A DNA stretch of 12,739 nt, taken from Syntrophobacter sp. SbD2 (GTDB lineage Bacteria > Desulfobacterota > Syntrophobacteria > Syntrophobacterales > Syntrophobacteraceae). The number at the start of each line of letters is the position of its first letter. Within the stretch, counting starts at the first letter, position 1. Positions 6,989-12,739 of this stretch are shown in pieces. The DNA is taken from positions 1 to 12,739 of the forward strand of contig OMSV01000023.1 in the NCBI GenBank assembly GCA_900290385.1, given 5' to 3'. A model generated the notes under the pieces. It ran no database searches. It was not told the DNA's origin and worked only from the letters and a program-made list of their open reading frames with translations. The position numbers were made by a program, and so were the translations under genes.

Positions 6989-7003
6989 ATCCCACCCCTT
7001 TGT

Positions 7004-7082
7004 CAGAGGACAGAGGCCGGAGGACAGAGGACAGATTTTTCCGTCTTCCGTCTTCCGTCTTCCGTCATCCGTCTTCCGATCT
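7004..7082. repeat. Two adjoining 7-bp tandem repeat arrays in the dsrO-dsrP gap
   Basis: From 7004 the units are CAGAGGA, CAGAGGC, CGGAGGA, CAGAGGA and a partial CAGA. After TTTTT (7036-7040) come CCGTCTT three times, CCGTCAT, CCGTCTT and CCGATCT (7041-7082). Both arrays keep an exact 7-bp period but have different units. They fill nearly all of the 98 bp between dsrO and dsrP and would be transcribed with the operon. Confidence 0.85.
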
Positions 7083-7086
7083 CTGT

Positions 7087-7872
7087 TTAGATTATGTAGT
7101 AAACGCCGGGTTCTGTCCCCAACTCGGGTTTGCGCCTTATTGAATATTGCGAACCAAGGGCTTTTCGCACATCGGAGCCCGGGTCCTCAAGGTCGCCGAA
7201 AGAGAGAGCCTTGCACTTGCACGCCTCGACGCACGCCGGCATTTTTCCAACTGCAAGCCTTTCTTCGCAGAAGTTGCACTTCTCGACAACCCCACGGTCC
7301 CTGGTCGGAAAAGCTGGGTTAAGCTCCGTTTTGATGTAGGGGCGCGGGTCTCTGAAATTAAAGCTCCTGGCGCCGAAGGGGCAACCGGCCATGCAATACC
7401 GGCAGCCGATGCAGCGGTGGAAGTCCATCATCGTGATTCCATCGGCCCTTTTGAAGGTGGCCTGGGTAGGGCAAACCCGCGTGCAGGGGGCATTCTTGCA
7501 GTGATTGCACAAAACCATGAAGGGCTTTTCCCTTATCTCTTCAGGTTCCATACCGCTTTGCTGCCCGGGGAAGACGTTCTCATATTTTTCTTCCCAGATC
7601 CACTTGATCTCTTCTTTTTTGGTCCCGATATCCGGAACGTTATGGGTCGAGTGGCAGGCCAGCACGCAATCCTTGCAGCCTGAAGGCCCTTTTTCCCAGC
7701 ACTTCTTCATATCGATCGCCATGGCCCATCGCTTCGCGGTAAGCCCCTGGAGGTTTGCCGTGAATTTAGCGGGGGCCTCCGTTTGACCCAACGCGTTTAC
7801 TACCCGCAAAGCCCCAAGCCCCAGCGCGCAAATCCCGCCGATTTTCAAAAAATTCCTTCTGCCAGTTTCCAT
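7087..7872 (-). CDS. dsrO: DsrO, Tat-exported periplasmic ferredoxin subunit of DsrMKJOP
   Basis: DsrO carries electrons on the periplasmic side between DsrJ and DsrP. I place the start at the ATG at 7870-7872, which overlaps the dsrJ stop by one base (TAATG) and has AAAGGAG upstream; an upstream in-frame ATG at 7902 would add ten residues within dsrJ. The 261-residue product opens with a twin-arginine signal, GRRNFLK (4-10), followed by a hydrophobic stretch up to about residue 28. Sixteen cysteines suit four [4Fe-4S] clusters: C58, C66, C69, C73; C122, C125, C130, C134; C154, C157, C160, C164; and C199, C202, C214, C218. The arrangement is that of the HybA/NrfC/DmsB ferredoxin family. Its partner downstream is the NrfD-type dsrP. 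Confidence 0.95.
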   Translation of the reverse strand: METGRRNFLKIGGICALGLGALRVVNALGQTEAPAKFTANLQGLTAKRWAMAIDMKKCWEKGPSGCKDCVLACHSTHNVPDIGTKKEEIKWIWEEKYENVFPGQQSGMEPEEIREKPFMVLCNHCKNAPCTRVCPTQATFKRADGITMMDFHRCIGCRYCMAGCPFGARSFNFRDPRPYIKTELNPAFPTRDRGVVEKCNFCEERLAVGKMPACVEACKCKALSFGDLEDPGSDVRKALGSQYSIRRKPELGTEPGVYYII

Positions 7873-8285
7873 TACTTGCTCTCCTTTGGAGGAATATGGC
7901 AATTCCAGCAGTAGGGGTCGGCGTCCTTTTGCAGTCCGGCGTAGTTATGGCACTGGTCGCAGAATTGAGACTTATTGGAGTGACACTTCATGCACCCGTT
8001 CTGGAGACTCATTTCATAAGTCTTGCCGTCGCTTGCCACATACATTCTTTTGCCGTTTCGGACGACCTCCGTCCTCCAGTCGTTCAAAAGTTTCATATGC
8101 TCCGTGATCATTTCTTCCTTGGGCAGAACGCACTGCTTTGTGGTCATCTGGGCTATGACCGGGGTATCGAGCTTGAGCTCCGGCGGTGGAGCGGCCCTGC
8201 CATGATTGAACCACACCGGGAAGGTTGCCAGCACGATGAAAATGACGAGGCCGACAAGGATATATTTTCCATCATACAGCTTCAT
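7872..8285 (-). CDS. dsrJ: DsrJ, triheme cytochrome c subunit of DsrMKJOP
   Basis: DsrJ is a small periplasmic cytochrome c anchored by an uncleaved N-terminal helix. The 137-residue product has a single hydrophobic segment (about 8-26) and then three CxxCH heme-binding motifs: CMKCH (98-102), CDQCH (109-113) and CWNCH (126-130). Cys52, in KQCVLP, is in the region that supplies the unusual cysteine ligand of one DsrJ heme in characterised family members; that assignment here is inference. The ATG at 8285 lies inside the end of dsrK (14-nt overlap) and the stop overlaps the dsrO start by one base, so all three are likely translationally coupled. The physiological redox partner of DsrJ is not established for the family. 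Confidence 0.96.
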   Translation of the reverse strand: MKLYDGKYILVGLVIFIVLATFPVWFNHGRAAPPPELKLDTPVIAQMTTKQCVLPKEEMITEHMKLLNDWRTEVVRNGKRMYVASDGKTYEMSLQNGCMKCHSNKSQFCDQCHNYAGLQKDADPYCWNCHIPPKESK

Positions 8286-9894
8286 TCTCGCTATCCTCCT
8301 CCATTCCGGACAGAGGCTCGCCGCGCAGGTCGGTGGTCCTCTCGGTTTCGCCTTCCATCAAGAGGGCGTTGGCTACCAGTTCGTGAACTCCGTATACGGT
8401 AACATCGGGCACCCAGTAATCCATCAGGGCGGTAAGAACCGCGCGGTCGATGGCGCAAATGCATGAAAGCGCGTTTACGCCGAACTTGTCGTGTACGTAG
8501 CGCACCGCGTTAGCCCGGGGCAACCCGCCCCTCATTCTCATTTCCATGAACTCATCGTTGTTTAAGCCCGACCCCGACCCGCAGCAGTAAGTCTGCTCAC
8601 GGATGGTCTCGGGCGGCATCTCATGGAAATTATTGCAGACGTTGTTGATCACGTAGCGCGGCTCCTCGAAAAAGCCCATACCGCGCGAGGTGTTGCAGGA
8701 ATCATGGTAGGTCATGACCAGGTTGTCGTTTCGGCTCGCCACGAGCTTCAGCTTGCCGTTTTTGATCAAATCGGCGGTAAATTCGACGATGTGTATCATC
8801 TTCGTAGACGCGGCGTTGTCGAACCTCGTGCCGGTAATGGGGGACACCGGCACTTCCAAAAAGTCAGCGGGGCCGTTCATCGTGTCCATGTACTGATTGA
8901 TAACGCGCCACATGTGGCCGCACTCGCCGCCGATGATGTATTTTACGCCGAGCCTTTTGGCCTCCGCGTACATCTTGGCGTTCAGACGCTTCATCATCTC
9001 GTGGGAGGTGAACATGCCGAAATTTCCGCCCTCGGAGGCGTAGGTGCTCCACGTGTAATCCAGCCCGATCTCATGGAAAAGCATCAGGTAGCCCATCAGA
9101 GTATAGGTTCCGGGGTCTGCGAAAACGTCGCCCGAAGGAGTGATGAAAAGGATCTCGGCCCCCTTGCGGTTGAAAGTCGGCTCGCACCTGATGCCGTTTA
9201 CAGCCTCGATTTCATCAACGAAAAACTCGATCATGTCCTTGAAAGCGTGCGGCTGAATCCCGAGGTGGTTTCCGTTATTGTAGCAATTGGCCACCGGGCC
9301 GACGACCCAGTCGATGTTCAGGCCGACCAGGTTCAAAAGTTCACGGCCCATCATCGTAAACTCCGCCGTATCGATCCCGTAGGGACAGAAAAGCGAGCAT
9401 CGGCGGCATTCCGTGCACTGGAAAAAGTACATGAACCATTCTTTTACTACGTCCTCGGTAAGTTCGCGGGCACCGACCATTTTGCCCATCAGCTTGCCTG
9501 CAAGAGAGAAATCCTTGCGGTAGACCGACCTCAGCAGTTCGGCCCTGAGCACGGGCATGTTCTTCGGGTCGCCCGAGCCTAAATAGAAATGGCACTTGTC
9601 GGCGCAGGCGCCGCATCGCACGCATATGTCCATGAAAATCTTAAGCGAGCGGAATTTGTCAAGACGTTCCCGGATGCCTTCCAGGATAATCTGTTTCCAA
9701 TTGGAGGGCAGTTTCCAGTCTTCATCGAGCGGAGACCATTCCCTGGGGTTTGCAAGTCCGAGGGCTTGCAGGTTTTTCGCCTTTCCCGGATAGCTGAAAT
9801 TTCCAGGCCTGAAAACGGTCGGGGTGTCCATCCATCCCGTTTTGGGAAACCCATGTTCTATTACGAGTTCGTTTGGTTTGGGGACCTTAGCCAT
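8272..9894 (-). CDS. dsrK: DsrK, HdrD-like Fe-S catalytic subunit of DsrMKJOP
   Basis: DsrK is the cytoplasmic Fe-S subunit related to heterodisulfide reductase HdrD, and is proposed to reduce the DsrC trisulfide formed by sulfite reductase DsrAB. The 540-residue product carries two ferredoxin-type motifs, C91-C94-C97-C101 and C160-C163-C166-C170. Its C-terminal CCG-type domain contains GGECGH (323-328, Cys325), HDSCNTSRGMGF (397-408, Cys400), the double cysteine TYCCGSGSG (435-443, Cys437/438) and LSCIC (476-480), the ligand pattern of a noncubane [4Fe-4S] catalytic site. The start at 9894 has AAGGAG upstream. It lies 113 bp after dsrM, a gap occupied by a GC-rich repeat, and overlaps dsrJ by 14 nt. 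No membrane segment is present, so it relies on DsrM for membrane attachment. Confidence 0.97.
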   Translation of the reverse strand: MAKVPKPNELVIEHGFPKTGWMDTPTVFRPGNFSYPGKAKNLQALGLANPREWSPLDEDWKLPSNWKQIILEGIRERLDKFRSLKIFMDICVRCGACADKCHFYLGSGDPKNMPVLRAELLRSVYRKDFSLAGKLMGKMVGARELTEDVVKEWFMYFFQCTECRRCSLFCPYGIDTAEFTMMGRELLNLVGLNIDWVVGPVANCYNNGNHLGIQPHAFKDMIEFFVDEIEAVNGIRCEPTFNRKGAEILFITPSGDVFADPGTYTLMGYLMLFHEIGLDYTWSTYASEGGNFGMFTSHEMMKRLNAKMYAEAKRLGVKYIIGGECGHMWRVINQYMDTMNGPADFLEVPVSPITGTRFDNAASTKMIHIVEFTADLIKNGKLKLVASRNDNLVMTYHDSCNTSRGMGFFEEPRYVINNVCNNFHEMPPETIREQTYCCGSGSGLNNDEFMEMRMRGGLPRANAVRYVHDKFGVNALSCICAIDRAVLTALMDYWVPDVTVYGVHELVANALLMEGETERTTDLRGEPLSGMEEDSENEAV

Positions 9895-9919
9895 TGCTCA
9901 AATAACTCCTTGGTAGGGT

Positions 9920-9979
9920 TATCGGGGTGGCGAGACGCCGGGGCCTTCCGGCCGCCCGCCGAAGATCTCGACGCTCCGC
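9920..9979 (-). repeat. GC-rich dispersed repeat, copy B
   Basis: On the minus strand it begins GCGGAGCGTCGAGATC (9964-9979), identical to 5778-5793, and ends GTCTCGCCACCCCGATA (9920-9936), close to 5804-5820. The middle is longer and contains the palindromic GGCCGGAAGGCC-like core. It lies in the dsrM-dsrK gap and would be in the operon mRNA as a stable structured element between the two cistrons. Confidence 0.6.
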
Positions 9980-10007
9980 GAGGCGCGCGCCACCTCCGCC
10001 GGGTTCA

Positions 10008-11030
10008 TCAATCTTTGGCCGTAACTGAGGCTTCGTCCAATTCTTTTTCCACTGGCAATCCGGCCTCGATCATCTTTTCCCTGAAATGGTCTTCATACTG
10101 CGCGTAAGTGTGTACTTTCACCGGGTAGTTCCAGGGATTTACGTGGCGTCTGATACGGCTGTCGTTTGGAAGATTGCGCGTCGGGCTGAGCAGGACGCCG
10201 CCGGCATGCATCAGCTTGCTGAAAGGAAAGTAGGCAAACAGCACGCTTACCAGGAAAAGATGGATGAAGAAAACGACCCCGATCCCTTCCGGTACGACCG
10301 GCTTAAAGGAAATAAGTCCCATGGCGAGTTGCTTCACCTTTATAAGGTCGACCTTGAGGAAATAGCGGGTGAGAATGCCCGTTGTTCCGATTGCAATAAT
10401 CAGAAAAAGCGGAAAGAAATCCTGCGGAAGCGATATGTAGCGCACCTGCGGGATGATTAGCCTTCTGATCAGCAGGTAGGTGACCGACGCAATAAAAATC
10501 AGATCGGTGATGTAGACGCCGGGAAGCCCCACCTGGAAAAGCCCGTCAAGTCTTTCAATGTCATGGACGAAAAAGGGTACCGGTTCGGTGAAAAAGCGCA
10601 GATGCCTTATCAGGATGACCAGAAAGCAGTAGTGGAAGGCAAGCCCCGCGAGCCAGAGCCATTTTTCCCACTGGTAGAAGACTTTGGGTCCTTTTTGCAT
10701 CTCGAATTTGGTGTTCCTGAAAAGCGAGCGGAAAAGGAGCACTTCCAGGATCATCCTGACCACGGCCTGCTTTTTGGTCGCAGGATTGTCGAACTTGCTT
10801 TGGGGTATCCAAGACAGAGTCTTCTGCTGGCCGGCCGTCGTCGGGATACAGAATGGAACGGGTGATCGCGCCCACCTCAGCACCCTGAAAATCACCCCGC
10901 CAAGAAAAGCGAACATCGCTATGTACGGCATGGTTGCGCCGAAGAAGTAATTGAGTCCGGCCGCCTTGACCCCCAGAAAAGAAGCCAAAACGAGCGCGAC
11001 GACTGCAGCTAGGGAAAAAGTGATGCCCAT
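10008..11030 (-). CDS. dsrM: DsrM, NarI-type cytochrome b subunit of DsrMKJOP
   Basis: DsrM is the membrane diheme cytochrome b that exchanges electrons between menaquinone and DsrK. It belongs to the NarI/nitrate reductase gamma superfamily. The 340-residue product shows about six hydrophobic segments, near residues 5-24, 32-51, 122-142, 168-190, 203-224 and 247-270. Histidines within or next to these helices (His133 and His143 in FHYCFLVILIRHLRFF, His257, His275) are candidate heme ligands. A cytoplasmic loop lies at about 52-120 and the tail is charged. The ATG at 11030 has GGGAGG upstream. It is the first dsr gene, 87 bp downstream of the RsbRD_N-domain gene and 113 bp upstream of dsrK; both gaps carry repeats. 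Confidence 0.95.
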   Translation of the reverse strand: MGITFSLAAVVALVLASFLGVKAAGLNYFFGATMPYIAMFAFLGGVIFRVLRWARSPVPFCIPTTAGQQKTLSWIPQSKFDNPATKKQAVVRMILEVLLFRSLFRNTKFEMQKGPKVFYQWEKWLWLAGLAFHYCFLVILIRHLRFFTEPVPFFVHDIERLDGLFQVGLPGVYITDLIFIASVTYLLIRRLIIPQVRYISLPQDFFPLFLIIAIGTTGILTRYFLKVDLIKVKQLAMGLISFKPVVPEGIGVVFFIHLFLVSVLFAYFPFSKLMHAGGVLLSPTRNLPNDSRIRRHVNPWNYPVKVHTYAQYEDHFREKMIEAGLPVEKELDEASVTAKD

Positions 11031-11107
11031 TTACACAACCTCCCATAAAAACTCAACAGCAGGGAGCAGCAACATAGAAGCAAAAGACCCGGGAGGCAAG
11101 AACCATT

Positions 11108-11135
11108 CCTGCTCCCGCTACTCGCTTCCCGCTCC
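11108..11135. repeat. 7-bp tandem repeat across the stop codon of the RsbRD_N gene
   Basis: Plus-strand units are CCTGCTC, CCGCTAC, TCGCTTC and CCGCTCC, four consecutive heptamers with a loose consensus YCGCTHC. The minus-strand stop codon (TAG, 11118-11120) lies inside the second unit, so the array encodes the last residues (PGAGSE) of the upstream protein. Looser heptamer-like sequence continues toward dsrM. It resembles the arrays at 7004-7082 in period but not in unit. Confidence 0.6.
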
Positions 11136-11642
11136 TGGTTCACCAATGATCTCGGCCCTCTTGAGAAGCCTGTGCGTCCTGTTCTTTACCTCGGTCATCC
11201 TTACTTGGAAAAGATTTTCACGACAGCGCATGTAGACGTCGAAAGCACACAGGGCCAGACCGTCCACTTTTCGGTCGAAATCGGACAACTCCTCCCTGCT
11301 CACCACGCCTGAGGCCAACTCCTCTTCGAGCACCACTCTGGCTATCGTTTTCAAACCGAAAATGAAGGCCAAAGAACTCGATGGGGAAAAATCCTGGATC
11401 GCCCTGATCCTGATGACTTTATCCAGCAGGGGCTCCATGGCCTCCGCGCTGTTTTGAGCTAAAAATTCATCGAGAATCTCGCCGATTGCAACCAGAAAAG
11501 TTTGTCCAACCGGATTGGCGAATTGGTTGGTCTCCTTTTTGAGCAACCGTACCGTCTCAAGTGGATAACTCCCCGCCAGCATATCGAACCATTGCCGGAG
11601 GAGTTTTTTTTTGTTTTTCACAAGATGTTGTTCGATGGCCAT
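11118..11642 (-). CDS. RsbRD_N-domain protein upstream of dsrMKJOP
   Basis: The product looks like a stand-alone RsbRD_N-type sensor domain, a globin-like helical fold found at the N-terminus of RsbR-family stressosome proteins. I choose the ATG at 11642 (174 residues); the open frame extends 45 codons further up but that part looks non-coding. The ribosome binding site is weak (CAGG). Residues 8-60 contain the helix pair LLRQWFDMLAGSYP and a long helix rich in E and L, residues 76-107 include IRIRAIQDFSPSSSLAFIFGLK, typical of the family, and 120-165 form a basic helical tail ending in KNRTHRLLKRAE. No STAS or kinase domain is attached and no membrane segment is seen. It lies 87 bp upstream of dsrM on the same strand, so a role in controlling or assembling the complex is likely but inferred. 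The last residues come from a heptamer repeat. Confidence 0.8.
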   Translation of the reverse strand: MAIEQHLVKNKKKLLRQWFDMLAGSYPLETVRLLKKETNQFANPVGQTFLVAIGEILDEFLAQNSAEAMEPLLDKVIRIRAIQDFSPSSSLAFIFGLKTIARVVLEEELASGVVSREELSDFDRKVDGLALCAFDVYMRCRENLFQVRMTEVKNRTHRLLKRAEIIGEPGAGSE

Positions 11643-11742
11643 GTCTTGCCTGAGGCCTACCGCACCGGTGCGGGAAATAGACCCTTTATATCTGATTATT
11701 TTATTAGGATAGCCGATAGTGTAAGCCGGAGAAGGAGCGGCG

Positions 11743-11761
11743 GGGAATTTAATATATTCCC
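11743..11761. promoter_or_regulatory. AT-rich palindrome upstream of the dsr cluster
   Basis: GGGAATTTAATATATTCCC is a near-perfect palindrome, with perfect 6-bp arms GGGAAT/ATTCCC and 16 of 19 positions symmetric overall. It lies about 100 bp upstream of the RsbRD_N start codon, in the likely promoter region of the cluster, so a dimeric regulator could bind here. Sequence resembling -10 boxes (TAAAAT, TATAAA) occurs between it and the gene, but I cannot fix a promoter. Confidence 0.35.
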
Positions 11762-11931
11762 GGCATCGAGCGGACAAGCACTGAACAGCCTGAAAACCAT
11801 TGCATAGCCGACATCCTGGGCAGCAATTACACGAAACGTTCCAATAGCACGACTAAAAAGGGATTTCAACAGCTAATCGTTCTTTTGAGAGTGCATATTT
11901 TTTTGCACAATCACATAGGCGCGCTCGCTTC

Positions 11932-12138
11932 TCACCCGTCCCCCGCACCCATCAAGCCGCTTAAAAAAGCGAGCAGCTTATCGGCAGTAAAACTGTTAAA
12001 TTGGCCGTTCATCAGATGCGGCACACCGGGCTGCGCGATGCCGAGCAGCGTGGCAATTTCACGCTGTTTGATTTTCTTGTCTTTTAGGATCTTATAGACA
12101 TGAAAACCGAATCGGTTCCGGGGCAGGCCCTGCACCAT
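11932..12138 (-). CDS. Small XRE/HigA-like helix-turn-helix protein, possibly truncated
   Basis: The 68-residue product resembles the DNA-binding core of XRE-family antitoxin-type regulators: HVYKILKDKKIKQREIATLLGI (13-34) followed by AQPGVPHLMNGQFNSFTADKLLAFL (35-59). The helix-turn-helix lies at about 24-46. The ATG at 12138 is preceded by GGAGA. Compared with relatives of about 90-110 residues, both ends look short: the usual N-terminal stretch before the helix-turn-helix is missing and the protein ends abruptly in GLMGAGDG. An alternative frame continues past the stop and could encode about 15-20 more residues, which hints at a frameshift. There is no adjacent toxin gene; hemW ends 42 bp upstream. 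It may be a decayed remnant or a functional small regulator. Confidence 0.55.
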   Translation of the reverse strand: MVQGLPRNRFGFHVYKILKDKKIKQREIATLLGIAQPGVPHLMNGQFNSFTADKLLAFLSGLMGAGDG

Positions 12139-12180
12139 TCTCCAGGCTCCGTCCGGCGTGGTCGCAACCGGGCCTTAAAA

Positions 12181-12739
12181 CTAATTGCAAAGCGTAAGGG
12201 CAAGGCTGTCGGCCACAAGAAAACCCTTGCGGGAGGGCTGGATTCTATCGTTTGTCACTTTTACCAGGCCCGATTTCTGCAACGCCTCCAAAGCCTCATC
12301 CATTATCAAGTCGCCTCCGAGTGCATGAAGATCTACGCCGGCGCTTGTCCTTAAGCCAAGGTCGAGGGTCTCGAGGTCGAGTTGCTCTTCGGAAAGGACC
12401 TCGGAGGCTTCGACCGGCGCCTTTCCCTCCGCAAGGAGCCGGCAGTATTTCTTGATTGACCTGACATTCCACCATCTGGTTCCGGCATCGAAGGAATGGG
12501 CGGATGGACCCAAACCCAGGTAAGGAATATGGTCCCAGTATTTTAGGTTATGACGGCACATGAATTCCGGGCCTCGAGCAAAGTTGGATATTTCGTAGTG
12601 TTGATAGGCGTGCTTCTCGAGATAGCGGGAAGTCCAAATGAAAAATGCGCTTTCCAACTTTTCGCCGATGGATCGAACCCGGCCCGCCGCTTTCATCTTC
12701 CAAAACGGGGCGCCCCTTTCGAAGGTCATCTGGTAACAT
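12181..12739 (-). CDS. hemW: C-terminal part of HemW-type radical SAM heme chaperone (coproporphyrinogen III oxidase-like)
   Basis: The reading frame enters from the right edge without a start; the first visible residues are CYQMTFERGAPF, matching the YQLT-E-GTPF segment of the HemW/HemN-like family. Further family landmarks are HYEISNFARGPEFMCRHNLKYW, GLGPSAHSF, and a C-terminal winged-helix-like region (about the last 80 residues) with EALEALQKSGLVKVTNDRIQPSRKGFLVAD. About 185 residues are visible and the protein ends at the TAA at 12181. The N-terminal radical SAM CxxxCxxC motif lies outside the window. HemW proteins bind heme and are proposed to insert it into respiratory enzymes; many are misannotated as coproporphyrinogen oxidase HemN. 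Its position two genes before a cluster encoding cytochromes b and c is suggestive but not proof of a link. An ATG at 12729 is internal. Confidence 0.88.
   Translation of the reverse strand, partial: CYQMTFERGAPFWKMKAAGRVRSIGEKLESAFFIWTSRYLEKHAYQHYEISNFARGPEFMCRHNLKYWDHIPYLGLGPSAHSFDAGTRWWNVRSIKKYCRLLAEGKAPVEASEVLSEEQLDLETLDLGLRTSAGVDLHALGGDLIMDEALEALQKSGLVKVTNDRIQPSRKGFLVADSLALTLCN

Noticed and set aside
7004..7082. Possible CRISPR array
   Set aside because: The repeat units are 7 bp with no spacers, which is a short tandem repeat and not a CRISPR array.
8623..9582. 319-residue open frame on the plus strand opposite dsrK
   Set aside because: It lies entirely antisense to dsrK, whose cysteine motifs are unmistakable. 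The translation shows no domain and is a by-product of GC-rich codon use.
11643..11777. 45-codon N-terminal extension of the RsbRD_N protein
   Set aside because: The extension reads through the palindrome and probable promoter DNA, and its translation looks non-coding. The family-like sequence begins at the ATG at 11642.
11891..11908. GTGCA...TGCAC inverted repeat after the XRE gene as a terminator
   Set aside because: The arms are only 5 bp, and the A/T run lies in the loop and not after the stem, so it is too weak to call.

Overview
This window looks like part of the chromosome of an anaerobic sulfate-reducing bacterium of the Desulfobacterota (former Deltaproteobacteria). The placement rests on a complete dsrMKJOP cluster, which encodes the transmembrane electron-transfer complex of dissimilatory sulfite reduction. 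A Syntrophobacter-like lineage is my guess from gene style and repeat-rich intergenic DNA; the sequence alone does not settle it. Every gene I can support lies on the minus strand, so the region reads from right to left.

Layout in transcription order. At the right edge is the C-terminal part of a HemW-type heme chaperone, cut by the window end, followed by a small orphan XRE/HigA-like helix-turn-helix gene. After about 290 bp of non-coding DNA comes a regulator-like gene with an RsbRD_N-type domain. It is followed closely by dsrM (cytochrome b), dsrK (HdrD-like Fe-S protein), dsrJ (triheme cytochrome c), dsrO (Tat-exported ferredoxin) and dsrP (NrfD-type membrane protein). dsrK/dsrJ overlap by 14 nt and dsrJ/dsrO by 1 nt, which indicates translational coupling. 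Downstream of dsrP are about 440 bp of non-coding DNA with a terminator-like hairpin, a 61-residue two-helix membrane protein, and another 427 bp without a gene. Then come housekeeping genes: rpiB, glyQ, glyS, a conserved-looking 140-residue hypothetical gene, and the first 13 codons of a gene leaving the left edge.

Together DsrMKJOP would link the periplasm and the menaquinone pool to the cytoplasmic DsrC trisulfide/thiol cycle: DsrJ and DsrO face the periplasm, DsrM and DsrP span the membrane, and DsrK carries the catalytic Fe-S site in the cytoplasm. The RsbRD_N-domain gene directly upstream is a good candidate for a partner or regulator of the cluster.

The least explained part is the intergenic DNA. 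It holds several distinct short-repeat families: three elements with 9-bp periodicity, two loci with 7-bp tandem units (one of which encodes the end of the RsbRD_N protein), a GC-rich family present in opposite orientations on either side of dsrK-dsrP, and a roughly 180-bp MITE-like segment after glyS. I found no CRISPR array, rRNA, tRNA, transposase gene or phage gene.
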